DNA of 64,000 nt from Siphonodentalium dalli (GCA_032622095.1 CP136063.1:283271426-283335425), one strand, 5' to 3'; positions 42,142 through 54,493 are shown, numbered from the stretch's first letter. Notes: a model not told the origin generated them from the sequence alone. Numbers and translations: made by a program.

Positions 42142-43980
42142 CCAGTGGCCGGATTCGTCATCTCAGGTTTAAACCTGGTCTACATAAACCTCTAGGTTTA
42201 AACCGCCGTGAGTCAGCAAAATCCGTGGTTTAAACCCGCGACAACAGGTCTAAGTGACGCATTCGTCATCTCTGGTTTAAACCTGGTCCAGCCAGACCAG
42301 TGGTTTAGCAGTAGTGTCTCTGTATCGTCGAGATAAATAATCGTACTTTCCTAATGCGGACCGCCTCGTTTTATTGATTGCGAAAATCAATAATTACGAC
42401 AGCGACCATATTTCGATTGGAAATTTATAAGCGAGAAGCACTCAAACCTATAAAGCGTGTGGGGATAAGTTTTTGTCAATTTCGATCTTTTGTTTGCGTT
42501 TTATAAGCTTAAACCGGCAACTAACCCATCTAATTCGGCGGTCCAGCTAAACCAGCTTTACCGAGGCTAAACTTGAGATGACGAATCCGTATTTTCTTCA
42601 TCGCGGTTTAGAATTGTCAAACAATCAATCAAAGGGTGGAGCTGTAAATTATCTCGAGTGAGGGCGTGTCTAAGTGGCGGCTGCCGACTGGTGTTATCAT
42701 GTCACAGTTGATTCATTCGCACGCGAGCTTTGCTCAGATATGGACATGCTCCTTCAGTATGATTTTTACAAATATCTTGTTTGGGTTTTTTTTTACTTGT
42801 GGCAATCACAAATACTGGTGTTTTCTACGAATTCATTTGAATGGTTCAACGTTTTAAGTTTGACACCAAAACGATGCTACTGCATGACCAGATATGCTAT
42901 ACACATAGTTTGCAATCCTAAACTTGTATTGCTATATGAGTCCAATGTGATAACGTATTTTGATGTAGATCATGCCACAAAGATCTACTCTCGCTCCGCC
43001 CATAAATTCCCATAATATTCCACCAGTTCAAAACCTGGGAACTTTTTGATTTTTTGAATGACGGAAAATTTATTACATTGAAAAAAAGCAACGCATGTAA
43101 TATTTCTTTATTAAAAGCTGTGCCTCTATATAGTTGCCCACTTCAAACAGTTCAGATGCTACCTGTGGTGTGTTCACATAAGCACATTGCTTTTACTTGA
43201 CTGACCTCTTGGTCCAGGATTGACTCGATTATGGAGCCTTTATTCAGCATCAGAGGGGCGCGCGGCCCCTTCGTGCGACAGGAGCCTGTGTCGCATTAAC
43301 GCACATTTTGATCATTTGAACATTTTAATTTTAAAACAAATTTAATTAAATTTAAAACAAACAAATACTAATTTAAATTTTATTTATTGTTTCTTGTTAG
43401 ATACAACTCCTTACTCAATTTACCAACACAATTTTTTCCTTTTTTTTAAATTAAATGTTTCTTATTTTTAAATCTGTTTTAGAACAGTTGCAAACAACAG
43501 ACAAACGGACATACTTATATACAGCTCCTATACCCTTTAATATATACAGATATACATGTAAATACACCAAATTTTGTCTTTGCGGGTAAAGCATCTTGCA
43601 GAAAATCAATCACCAACAAAGTGATAAACAGCGCGTGAAGCTCGTGTTGAGAGACACGCCCTTTGTCAGATTGATTTAAACCCACAAAGAGATCGGATTA
43701 ATGGTCCATGAGCGATACTCATATCTCAATGAATAAATCGTGCACGCGTTCGTGTTGATTTATGACATGTCAATAACCATTATATCGGCTTGTCCTTTGG
43801 TCCGATAGGTAAGAGGGTAGTTTGACTGTATGCTCATATCACCAAATCGAGTTGTCAATTAGTTGTTAACTGAACGACAAAAACGCCCCCTTAGACCTGG
43901 TTTGGCTGGACCGCCAATATAGGTTTAAACCAGGTTTAAACTCGGAGGTTTAAACCGGAGATGACGAATCCGGCCAGTGG
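42142..43980. mobile_element. 1,825-bp TIR element with 7-bp target duplication
   Basis: CCAGTGG (42,142-42,148 and 43,974-43,980) flanks inverted ends CCGGATTCGTCATCTC. The ends continue inward as palindromic GGTTTAAACC motifs, which recur at 42,190-42,300, 42,535-42,590 and 43,920-43,965. Duplications of 5 (CAGTG) or 7 bases are both possible readings. The 113-codon frame at 42,674-43,015 has no motif I recognise. Non-autonomous; superfamily not assigned. Confidence 0.8.
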
Positions 43981-44590
43981 GTTGGGTATATTTTACGACG
44001 CGAAGCGGATGGAACTACACCCACCAACTGGGCACTATAACCTCGTAGTTAACGACAGGACATGTTCTATTTCTTATATTTCACCGAACAATTCGAACTT
44101 GTATCATATTACGTAACCTATCAACACGCACCAACTACTGAACTGTTCAAATCCCCCCTTAAGAAGTTAAAAGAAATCATGTACAACTCGTTTCACTGAA
44201 TAAAATATATTGTATGATAAACAGTTTAAACAGTTTAAAAGAAACACAATTGTCCAAATATTGTGTTGAAAGATTGTTCAATAAACCAAAATTCGCAGTA
44301 TTTAGGTTTTGTTTTGAATGCACGAAAACCGGAAACTGTATTACCAGGTGAATTTAACCGAACGTTGCAAGAGGACGCCGTTCCTGTGGAAAACTGTTCA
44401 CAGTAATGTTTTAATTTCATTTGGACACGCCTTAGTAAATTTGTGAACACATATTTTCCCAGCTGTCCAATTATTGTATTCTCTGTATACCATTATTGAT
44501 TTTTTTGAGAATAAACTTTTGACTTTGAATTTGACTATATCTGTTATCGAGATGCCTCTGTTCCTGGCCTTTTGTATGTTAGTTTAGTCT
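43981..44590. other. Anonymous stretch
   Basis: CAGTTTAAACAGTTTAAA at about 44,221 resembles the CTGTTTAAACAGTTTAA flank near 53,360. No gene recognised. Confidence 0.45.
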
Positions 44591-44660
44591 GGTAGTGTGC
44601 TAAATCTAGCACGATACCATACAAGTATGGCGGTGTGCTAAATTAGCACAACAGTACACA
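44590..44660. repeat. Cluster of short palindromes
   Basis: GTGCTAAATCTAGCAC and TGTGCTAAATTAGCACA flank CCATACAAGTATGG. Three adjacent hairpins within 60 bp, similar in style to the array at 60,150. Confidence 0.75.
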
Positions 44661-44899
44661 ATATAGAATACAGCTCTGGACCAATCAGAAGGCGCCATTT
44701 CTGGTTGAGGTGAAATATTCATTGATCGTAAGGCAGTAGGATGCTGTCGGAAATAGTACAGCAGTTTGCAGCCAATCAGAACGCGAGAAAGTCATCGGTT
44801 TCGACAATCAGGTGTGCTTGGCACCCGGTGCTAGCAAAGCTCCTCACGTGTAGGTCCCATGTAAATTCGAATTTATACATTGCAGCGAGTATTTGATAC

Positions 44900-45140
44900 A
44901 TGGTAATGTAACACTTTCTATACTGAATGGATTCTCCCATTCATTTATAAAAGTATACATTGGAATGGTCAATTATTCATTTGGAGGGATGTTAAGGATA
45001 TATGAGCAGACGACAGCTAGACGAAACGACTATACAAGATGCAATATTCATTGGTGGGAATTGATTGTCGAACTTATCATATGAACATTTCCTAAGGGAA
45101 CTACTCGTCAATGAGTATTTAGTATAGGTTAGCATACGTA
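44900..45140. mobile_element. Candidate MITE whose end resembles the 68-bp satellite
   Basis: The left end is CACTTTCTATACTGAATGGATTC. The right end, read in reverse, is GCTAACCTATACTAAATACTC followed by GAGTAG, TAGGAAATGTTCATATGATA. The order of these motifs matches the satellite monomer. The small frames inside are not recognised. Confidence 0.5.
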
Positions 45141-45229
45141 TTTGTTTAATTGGATAAATCGTGGTAAATGACACAAGCACGTTTATATCGACATTAGCTA
45201 TTAATTAGCTAAAAAGCAACATTGGTCTC

Positions 45230-45585
45230 CCGAAATCCCGCACATTATCTGCTTAAAATTTAACTTATTTTAAGTAGATAATCTGCTTAGAATCGCCTCA
45301 TTTTGAATGAGTCGATAATGTTCTGAAAATGAGAGCGTTTTAGTCACATTATCGATTCTGAGTAGATTATGCGCCGACAATGACACAAGTAACCCATCTC
45401 ACGACGTCTCATGTGTACGCTCTTTAACATGTGTTTTGTCTGTGGCCCGCGCCACAAAATGAAATAAAGGGTATGAGTCCATTATCTTCTTATTTCAAAA
45501 TATCAAATAATATTTCACCTATTTCACATTATAGGCTATAGGTCGATTATGTGCGTATTTGTGCAAGGATATGTTGAAGATTTTT
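45230..45585 (-). repeat. Dispersed repeat R2, copy 3 (inverted), with GCAGATAATGTGCGG end
   Basis: CCGCACATTATCTGCTTA at 45,238 is the complement of the phrase at 36,577. 45,430-45,575 matches R2 in reverse (GCCCGCGCCACAAAATGAAA, GGTCGATTATGTGCG). Confidence 0.6.
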
Positions 45586-46005
45586 ACAGGTCGCCGCCTC
45601 CCCCCGCCCCGAGATTCATGTCGTACATGCAGTTGATACAAAAATGGATCAATATGATGACTAGATCAAATAATATACAACACTTCATAATACCAGGCTA
45701 CATCCTTACATATCTCGAATCCTCAACATGACTTTCTGATTCACAAATGTGATTTATTCTGTTAGCTGTATTCAAAATTTTCTCACTAAAACTATCTGAA
45801 AATCTAAAGTTATCGTTTCGTTAAATTGCCAGGCTTATTATGAATCAACGGAAACATAATACTAAGCCGATTCGACATAAAAATCCGATAAATGTACAAT
45901 TAGCACATGAACATACCAGATCCAATCAAATGACCACATAATGGGCGTTCAGAGGAAGTGCATCGTGCTGTTCAGTTCAGCAATCAATGGTAGATCCGTT
46001 CTTTG
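45586..46005. other. Anonymous stretch
   Basis: No gene, repeat unit or element end recognised. Confidence 0.4.
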
Positions 46006-46505
46006 TTAAAGGTACGGTTGGCGTTGGCGGTGGGTATCCTGTGAAAATATTTCCACCCGTCAAAAACCGCCACAAACAGAAAGAACATCAAAATGTAGAG
46101 ACTTTGTCCGCATACAAATAAGAAATATCGCATAAACAGTATGTTATTGTCAAATGTTTGGCCATTGTTATGTAAACAAAAGCATAAAAAGTTACTTGTC
46201 TGGTGTTTGTTTATATTATGATGGTAAACATAAAGAGCGTTCTTTGTTGGTGAATTCCTGATATGGAACTAATAAAGAGCGTTTATGCCATTTGTGTGTG
46301 ATTAGCCAGTAGCATTGTGCTGTCTTCTGTAACACAATCAGGCTCTTCCTTAGGTAAAATATAGTAGGTATTTATGATAACATGCTGTTTACGTGATGGT
46401 CATGGTATATATGAACGAAACTGTATGCGTTTTAATGTTTTTCTGTTTACGGTGATTAGAACAAATATGAATATTTTCGACAACTAAGGCCTCACGTGCC
46501 TTTAA
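46006..46505. mobile_element. TTAA-flanked MITE (piggyBac type), copy 2
   Basis: TTAA at 46,006-46,009 and 46,502-46,505; ends AGGTACGGTTGGCGTTGG and CACGTGCCT. Very similar to the copy at 20,247 along its length. Confidence 0.9.
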
Positions 46506-46873
46506 ACTTCGTATTATTGTTCAGATTGATATGAAGCTTAATTCACTCTCTGTGATGGGACTTCGTGTTTAAAGATTCGGGCGGCGTTCGTTGCAGAAAT
46601 ATTCATATTTGTTCAATTCGCAATCAGAAGGAATATTAAAATATGTATAGTTTTGTTCATATGCCAAACATAATCAGCGCGTAAATAATATATTGTCGTC
46701 AATACCTACGATGGTGTACGTAAACAAGAGCCCGTGCTCGTGTTACAGAAGTGTTGCTTCTGTTTACATAACACAGCACAATTATATTGGTTAATCACAC
46801 ACAAATGATATAAACGCTCTTAATTATTTCCATATCAGGAAAACAGTAACAAATATCGCCCTTTATCACATAA

Positions 46874-48683
46874 CTAGGGGGTTGCCCGTCACAAAATGAC
46901 GGAAATACAAATGTTCTTTGTTATTTTCTAGTGTCCGCGTTCATGGACACATGGAATGGTCATGCTTCTCTTTTTTGTTATACTGGATGCGCGTTGGAAC
47001 ACTTTATTTCACTAAAAACTGTATTTCTACACACCCAGTCCACATATGCGCATGCACATATTGAACGAAACAAAATCAGCATATTATTTAAATATTACTA
47101 TAAACCAACTGAAACATACTCAATTCAGGAGCCTTTATTCGGAAGCTTGCGGCACATTTTGAACGGACCCCCTTTGGAACCTGTATTCAGCATGCCGCCT
47201 AATGATCACACGCCCTGCACTGTGCGGCCCATTTGTATGAAAACTTTATTTCAATAAAACTGTATTTTTACCCCCACCCCATCTCCTCAACCCATGTATA
47301 TGCATGCACGTATGGAAAGCAACAATCAAGATATTTTACTTTATCTATATACTGAAACAGGCTCAATTCGGGAGCCTTGTTTAGCGGGGGATGGGCCTAC
47401 AGCCCTTTCTGCGCTTCGCGCACATTATATGATCTTAAACTGCGTGCGCTTCGCGCACATGCATATAGGAAACTTACAGCACATTTTAAACGGACCCCCG
47501 TTGGAACCTGTATTCAGCATGCATCCTAATGATCACACGCCCTGCACTTCGCGGCCCATTTGTATGAACACTTTATTTCAATAAAACTGTATTTTTACCC
47601 CCACCCCAATCTTCCAAACCCACGTATATTCATGCACATATGGAACGCAACAATCAATATATTTTACTTTATCTATATACTAACTGAAACAGGCTCAATT
47701 CGGAACCTGTATTTAGCGGGGGAGGGGCCTATAACCCCTGTGTGAGCTTCGCGCACATTATATGATCTTTAACAGCGTGCGCTTCGCGCACATTTTCATC
47801 TTTTAAACATTTTTTGTATCAGATTTGCACTCTTGAGAAACCGAAAGATTAAAAGAGCATTAATTAGCGTCGGCAGTAGTGTTTGCACTGCATGTATTAT
47901 TAGTCCCGGCCCGGGAATGTGATTTTTCTAACTGAGTTCCGGCGAATTTACTGAGTTCGCGGTACCCATGCACTGGCGGGAGGCCAGCCTGTGTCCATTC
48001 GCCATCTTCCGAGTATACCGCGGTACTCATTCGATTCCACACTCAATGCACAACTTTCGTATCAAAGACAGCATTCTTTACTTATGTTCAAACCCATCTG
48101 GCAAATTAAAATACCATATTAGCACCCATTCCCAACGACGAACGTTCGATCATTGACTCTGCGTCCCACTACATGTACATCCACCCATTCCCATCGGCGG
48201 TAGAACGTTCGAGTCTTGACTCAACACCCCACTATATACATGCACTTCCGCGACAAAATCAACATTCGTTACCTAAATTCACACTGAACATGAACTGACA
48301 CATTAATTTAGCGCCTATTTCCAACAACGCTTTGGTAGAGCGCATGGAAGTGAAAGCCTACAATAGCAAAGCAAGTGTGGGTTTGCGTGCGACGTCAATG
48401 ACGTCATTTCGACAAACGTCATAAGAAATAGTGTCTATACTTGAGTGCAAATACTGCATTTGGGGACCCTGTTATATCTCAGGTTTGCTTTGACCAATCG
48501 GCGTGAAATTTGGTGAGTCATCTTCTAAGACACAGTATAGGCAATGGTACAAATTTGGGCAACATTGCACGCATGGTTGAACAGTTATAAGCGCGCCAAA
48601 AGCGTGACCGAGTTATACACACACAGACAGATACACACACACACACACACACACACACAGACGACGGGTTTTATATATATAGA
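46874..48683 (-). mobile_element. Non-autonomous Helitron, 1,810 bp
   Basis: On the minus strand it starts TCTATATATATAAAACCCGT and ends CTAG. A 6-bp-stem hairpin (CCGTCA-TTTTG-TGACGG, 46,886-46,902) lies 8 bases before the end. The base before the start is A and the base after the end is T, the usual Helitron A^T target. There is no Rep/helicase gene. Internally it holds three tandem units of about 340 bp and a (CA)n run near 48,622-48,660. The proline-rich frames at 46,931-47,745 come from those units. Confidence 0.8.
47140..47770. repeat. About 340-bp tandem units inside the Helitron
   Basis: GGACCCCCTTTGGAACCTGTA, ATGATCACACGCCCTGCAC, TTTATTTCAATAAAACTGTA and TTTTACCCCCACCCC recur with a period of roughly 340 bp, with a first partial unit near 46,985. 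GCGCTTCGCGCACAT also repeats within units. Confidence 0.85.
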
Positions 48684-48852
48684 TTAACCCACAAAAAAAG
48701 CTTCATAATTATTGGTAAGAGACACGTGTAATATTAGCGCGTGCGATGACGTCACGCCATTATTTATATGACTGGCGATTGCTGACGTTTATGATTGTTG
48801 TTTTCGATGAATACTTCGCGTTGCTTCGCGTTTATTTGATCATGTGATAAAA

Positions 48853-48998
48853 GGTATCTCAAACTCGTTCTATTTTATACGTAATTTATCAACCTCGTCC
48901 ACTAAATTCTATTTGAGCCTCGGTAAACCTCGGCTCAAATCGAATTTAGTGAACTCGGTTGATAAATTCCGTATAAAATAGAAACTCATGTGAGATCC
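48853..48998. repeat. 146-bp hairpin
   Basis: GGTATCTCA...CTATTTTATACG...AATTTATCAACC...CTATTTGAGCC pairs with the reverse complement on the right of CTCGGTAAACCTCGG. It is part of the material inserted in MITE copy 3. Confidence 0.85.
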
Positions 48999-49219
48999 TC
49001 TATTTATGTTTACTATATCCGTATCTAAACAAAAGCCAGGTTCTGTAACGTTTTTTGCTTTTGTTTACAATAACATACTGTTTATGCCATATTTCTGATT
49101 GGTATAAGAACAAGGTCTGTCTATATTTTACTATTCTTTCTGTTTTTTTGCGGTTTTTGACGAGCTGAATATTTTAACAGCATATAGTGGCATACCCACC
49201 GCCAACGCCGCCCGTATCT

Positions 49220-49476
49220 TTAACCCTTCCATGACTGGAGCTTCCTGAATATTTTTCGAAAACCCTATGCCAATGCATTCTATTACATTTGCGAGTCTCG
49301 GGAGTGTCGCATATACAAGAGAATACACTGTCCTAACAACAATTACCTTTACCTTATAAGCCAGTGCCTTCTCTCGTATATGCGAGGCTCACTGCGAGAC
49401 TAGCATATATAAGAGAATGTACTGACACAGGATCTTTAATGCTGCACCAGCGCAGCTCCCGCCATGATTGGGTTAA
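49220..49476. mobile_element. TTAA-flanked MITE abutting MITE copy 3
   Basis: TTAA (49,220-49,223) then CCCTTCCATGACTGGAGC; the right end CATGATTGGG then TTAA (49,473-49,476). It contains diverged double-hairpin pair H8/H9 (49,270-49,331 and 49,361-49,425). Two elements share one TTAA, so one inserted at the border of the other. Confidence 0.8.
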
Positions 49477-51527
49477 GGACATGATGTCACCGTAGACTAT
49501 GGGATAAAAAATGTGCTATGCCGTAGACACCACCATTGCAGTTTGGCCTAGACGAAGAGAAATTGGTTCGAACCCCGACATAGACCGATTTTCAAGTTTT
49601 ATCTGAGTTAAGGCACCGCCTAAGGTGCCATTCCGATAGCAATATGGCCATTTCAATAACGTTATCGTTTATCATTATTTCAGCCAGCACATTAGGTGGT
49701 ACAAAACGAAGGCGTAATGAATACATGTATACATACAAAAAATTCCAACCACTATACGGTAAGCGGAGGCTGTTAAGCAACTGAGTATTCATGTTTTATC
49801 AATGCAACTTATTCTTTATATAGCTAACTAAACTTAACAGCATCGACACACGGTATATAGTTTGACAAATATTTTTAAAAAACACAAGTATGGTGGATGT
49901 TGAAAACATAAATATTATACGTATATAATATCAATAAGAAGTGATTTATTGGGCGTATACACGACGCTAATGTGTATCTCCGTTTACTGCCCTGGAGAAC
50001 ATGCAGATTGTTGACGTTATAATTTTTATAAACTTACATGTTTTCCTCATAGTAGACGGTCGGGATGTGCTCAACAGTAATTTCAGCTGTAATCGCTTTA
50101 CTGCATGTAAATAGGGAATAAGTTATCTCGTTCTGATTTAAAATATGGGCATTCTATCAAATAGTGGAGTTCATCAGCAATAGTGTCACTATGGCATAAT
50201 GAGCATATGCGTTCATTTCTGGGTATATTATTCCATATTCCAGCCTCCATAAAATTTTAAATAACAGATGGACATTTTGTGTTAACGAACATTACGGATC
50301 AAGAACACCTCATAACGAGCCTCAGATATGTGTATTGTGATAACTGTTATGTATACATGCAGTCGCTGAAATTCCACAAAATATAGCCATTGGTGTTAGC
50401 ATGCTGCGAAATAACATCTGCCATAATTATGACCATGTAAACAAAACACTTCTCGATATTATGAAAGCGATCGCAGCATATGTTGATACTCAATACTATT
50501 TATTATTGTTCGCCATTGAGCGGAAAACTTAACTCTAATCGGCGCCTTAGAATATGTGAGTTGATGTAAACTAACACAAAACGGGAATGGAACAAGCTTA
50601 TGAACGTGGTTAGAGACCCAGTATAAGAATGCAGCGAGTGTTGTTTGAAAATAATACCATACTGTGTCATGCGACCGTGAAGCCACGAAAAGGGGGTGGG
50701 TAGAAATGTTTTTTGAGAAGGGTGTGGAGATAACCATGTATAGTTTTGAAAAATGGGGTCAATTTGAGGCACTGTGGGTGGGGAAACGAGGAAACGATGA
50801 AAAAGGTAATATACTAGGATAATTATACTACGAGCATATGTTATACTATTTTTCAAACAAGCTGATATCAAATTTGTGTCCAAACTCACAGTTGTGTGCG
50901 CTAACATTATGACCAAAGTTGTCAGTCGAAGGATTCTCCCAGAAGTATTCCACGAACCTCCGACTGGAAAATTTGGTCAGAATGTTATAGAAAACTACTG
51001 AGTATTTCAGAACAAATAAGGTATCAACTTGTTTTTAAAATAAACTAGCATATGCTCGTAACAGTCGAAGTGCTATGTTTTTTGTCAATTCCTCATATAT
51101 TACGTTATTGTGCGTTTGCACATTTTGAGTGCGTGGTACTCACCAACATCGAAACCACGTGATTTCCCACCGTGTTGATGTCGGTCATAATTGTGGAATG
51201 AAACTGTCACCAGTTAGAAAAGTTCCAACCATATGTCATGTTGGACATTTCTCAATCTAAGTTAACTATACAGACCCACATATAATAAAATAGTGGGCCT
51301 GACTTTCTATTCCAGAACCGCGGGATTCCACGTCAGTAGCGCCTATCAGAACTCACATCACTATTAGCAGCACCAAGATTAAAGTGTCAGATAGAAACAA
51401 TTAACGTAGCCCGAGCGAAGTGACGTACATGTAATGTGGGGGGGGGGGGCCTACATTTAAACTTTCCGAGAAAGGAAAATACTTGAAAACGACGGTATCT
51501 TTATCAGAATGAATCGGACTACTATAT
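49477..51527. other. Anonymous stretch, no gene recognised
   Basis: AT-rich. The frames at 50,459-50,916 overlap on one strand in two phases and carry no known motif. A run of 10 G is at 51,441. A host regulatory or intronic role cannot be judged. Confidence 0.4.
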
Positions 51528-51803
51528 GCTAACCTTTTCTATACTAAATTCTCATTTATGAGTAGTTATATTCCTTGGGACATGTTTAGATAATAAGTTC
51601 AACAAACGAAAATAAGTCGTTTGTTGAACTTCTTACCTAAAATTCCCTACAATAAATATGACTCCTTCTGCACTTTTATTATCTGTCGCCTGCATATTTA
51701 TCACAAACATCCATCCATAATCCATATGAGTAATAGATCATTCCAATGGATACTTTTAACATTCAGTGGGAGAATACATTCAGTATATAAAGGGTTAACA
51801 CAG
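51528..51803. mobile_element. TTAA-type MITE with satellite-like left end
   Basis: Left GCTAACCTTTTCTATACTAA, then TCTCATTTATGAGTAGTTAT and GTTTAGATAATAAG, a one-unit match to the 68-bp satellite. The right end, in reverse, is GTTAACCCTTTATATACTGA, ATGTATTCTCCC. The ends are related to each other but not identical; the left TTAA has become CTAA. Confidence 0.65.
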
Positions 51804-51944
51804 ACTCGATATGTCCTACATGCGGAAATCATGTTAATAATTTGACATTTCAACCAAATGGTGGGGTAAAAATGGAGTCGGAAATTTCAATCTGTACAAA
51901 GCCGTGGCAGCTTGATATTATAGGTTGAACTCCCCTACTGAGAC

Positions 51945-52427
51945 CTTCTAGCGATATGCCAATACATTCTCTTATATATGCGAGTTGCCCATAGGGCGCC
52001 TCGCATATATAAGAGAATGCATTGGCTTAACAAATTTTATATTATTTTTTATAATTGTTAAAAAATGTAAGAACAAATGAAAAAAATGATAAAATTTGTT
52101 ATAGAATGTGAGAATTAATAAAAACAATGATAAAAATTATTAAAGAATGTAAGAAAAAATGATACAAAAAGATAAAATTGTTAAAGAATGGAAGAACAAT
52201 TGATAAAAAATAATAAAATTGTTAAGGAATGTAAGAAAACATTATAAAAAATAATAAAAATTGGTAAAGAATTTTGGAAAAAATGAAAAAAATTGTCACA
52301 GAATGTAAGAAAAAATTATGCAAAATTGTTTGGCCAATGTATTCTCTTATATATGCGCGGCGACCTATGGTCGACTCGCATATATAAGAGAATGCATTTG
52401 GCACAGGGTCTTTAATGCTTCTAGCGA
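51945..52427. mobile_element. Double-hairpin element with 10-bp direct repeats
   Basis: CTTCTAGCGA occurs at 51,945-51,954 and 52,418-52,427, on either side of hairpins H6 (51,959-52,025) and H7 (52,334-52,401). A 9-11 bp duplication would fit Mutator-like elements. The core is made of about 45-bp AT-rich tandem units around ATTGTTAAAGAATGTAAG. Confidence 0.65.
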
Positions 52428-52429
52428 CA

Positions 52430-53375
52430 TTCCTATTTACTGACAAATTGTTACGGGAATTCCTTTTTGTTGAATGAATACAATCTCGGAAAGCAATGTT
52501 ACCTTGGGCGTCCCTGTAAAGCAATGTTACCCTGGGCGTCCCTGTAGTGTCGTTTGATTTCATAGGCAAAGCTTGTCCCTGTCTGGGAACAAAAGAAATG
52601 GAGTGTTCATTAAAAGCAAACATCGATTTGTAAACACGTGGACACAACAAAATATCTACATTAATATGAGAATATGAGTCCCGTCGATCAATTCTTCTAT
52701 TAAAGCTTGCCGCCGTCAAAGCGTGTTGCGATCCCGCTCAAGTTGTTGCATTCCTCACTCTCATAGGACGACAAAGAGTCGGGGCCATTCTGCAAGGCCT
52801 CTTCTCCCATCTAAAGCAAGCTTTGTTTTGTAGCTGTTAAATTACACGAGCTTATGCTAAATCAATGCACTGGCCCGCACTTGCACTCTTTGGACCGGTA
52901 TTCAACTTTAAAACCAAGCCACTAGGCACATTCATTCCCAGCGTTTTACACGGGTATTGATCGACTCAGCATTTGTCTTCACGCTAGAAACTTTTCTCAA
53001 GTGTTTAAAATTAATTTGTGCGTTGCGATGTTCACGTGTCACTAAATAACAAGCATGGGCATTATATTTCTACGAAAAGACCGCAATGGGATTTTGTGGT
53101 GTTAAGACTATATCAGAACCCCCAATCGAATTTAAGTTTTACCGTAACTATAGCAACACGAAATATCTTCGTTTTATAATAGTCTTATAGATTGAATATA
53201 CGCGCATGGAAACGGATTGATATACTCTGAATCGTTTTATAGTACAAAAGTGAAAGAAATATATTTGACACAATACAGTCATACGGCAATGTATTAGCGC
53301 CAAAATGATTATGATACTAATCTGTTTAAACAGTTTAGTAAACGTTTTAAACATATTAACTAAACTGTTTAAACA
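52430..53375. other. Anonymous stretch, no gene recognised
   Basis: Contains AAAGCAATGTTACCTTGGGC and a second copy with CCTGGGC 30 bp apart (52,491-52,550). No gene. Confidence 0.4.
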
Positions 53376-53377
53376 GT

Positions 53378-53905
53378 TTAAAGATACGGGCGGCGTTGGC
53401 AGTTGGTATTCTGTTAAAATATTCAGCTCCGTCAAAAACCGCCATAAACAGAAAGAATAGTCAAATATAGACAAACTTTGTTCTTATACCAATCAGAAAT
53501 ATGACATAAACAGTACGTTATTGTCAAATGTTTTTCCTTTGTTAAGTAAACAAAAGCAAAAAACGTTACAGAACCAGGCTTTTGTTTAGATCCGGATATG
53601 GTAAACATAAAAAGCGTTATTTGTTACTGTTTTCCTGATATGGAAATAATAAAGAGCGTTTATATCATTTGTGTGTGATTAACCAATAGAATTGAACTGC
53701 GTTATGTAAACAGAAGTAAAACTTCTGTAACACGAGCAGGTTCTTGTTTACGTACATCATCGTACATCTTGACGACAATATACTATTTGCGCGCTGATTA
53801 TGATTGGCATATGAACAAAACTATATATATTTTAATATTCATTCCGTTTATGGCGATTTGAACAAATATGAATATTTCTGCAACGAACGCCGCCCGTGCC
53901 TTTAA
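53378..53905. mobile_element. TTAA-flanked MITE (piggyBac type), copy 4
   Basis: TTAA at 53,378-53,381 and 53,902-53,905; ends AGATACGGGCGGCGTTGG and GCCGCCCGTGCCT. It belongs to the same subfamily as the split copy at 46,573. The flanks are rich in GTTTAAACAG. Confidence 0.9.
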
Positions 53906-53989
53906 ACAGTCTAAACTAAACTAAACTATTGTAACAGTTTAACAACCATGCATCCACCGAGAGTCGATCTCTTCCCATTGGGAATTGTG

Positions 53990-54430
53990 TAGACCAACAT
54001 ATACAAGAAAACCATAGTCAGAAATGGTAACGCGCTCAAGATCATATATTATATGCCCATGTTTGTAATTATAGAATATAAAATATATTGGTTTTGCGAA
54101 TGACCAACTCAGAATTCCGTTAAAATATCAATAACAACCAGCACCTAATTAACGAACCGGTCGTCTCCGACCATAATCCTCAGTGGGCTGCAGAACGAAA
54201 AATGTCTATAAAAGTTGAAATATAAGACTTACAAATGATCTTTTTCATTTCTTTTATTTGTAATTGACATAGCTTGTCACAAACCAAAAATCAACATTAT
54301 TGACATAATAATGTAAAGGAAAATAAACTAAATTGAAATGAAATTCCCAACTACACCTTTTACCGGACTCGGCCTCCTGGTCGCGCAGTTCGACTTTTAA
54401 ACCGGAAAAAAAACAATTTATCTATAAATA
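53990..54430 (-). repeat. Dispersed repeat R1, copy 3 (inverted)
   Basis: Reverse complement of 21,650-22,080: GGTAACGCGCTCAAGATC, TATAAAAGTTGAAATATAAG, CCAACTACACCTTTTACCG, CTGGTCGCGCAGTTCGAC. Confidence 0.8.
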
Positions 54431-54493
54431 AAATGCCCATATGACCACAGCCGTCAAAAAATTGGAGAACAGTATACATGCGGTGCGCGCTAA

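Larger units (their letters stand above)
46569..49223 (-). mobile_element. TTAA-flanked MITE copy 3, inverted and split by insertions
   Basis: Begins TTAA (46,569-46,572) with AGATTCGGGCGGCGTTCG, collinear in reverse with 53,382-53,901, until GCCCTTTAT at about 46,866. It resumes near 49,010 at ATTTATGTTTACTATATCC and ends GCCGCCCGTATCT, TTAA (49,220-49,223). The middle, about 2.1 kb, is inserted material including a Helitron and a hairpin. The right TTAA is shared with the next MITE. Confidence 0.85.

Noticed and set aside
46931-47745. Three related frames of 60-108 codons
   Set aside because: They translate the 340-bp tandem units of a Helitron. Similarity between them is due to the DNA repeat, not to selection that I can see.
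50459-50916. Possible host exon on the minus strand
   Set aside because: Two overlapping phases are open, there is no recognisable domain and no splice sites I would defend.
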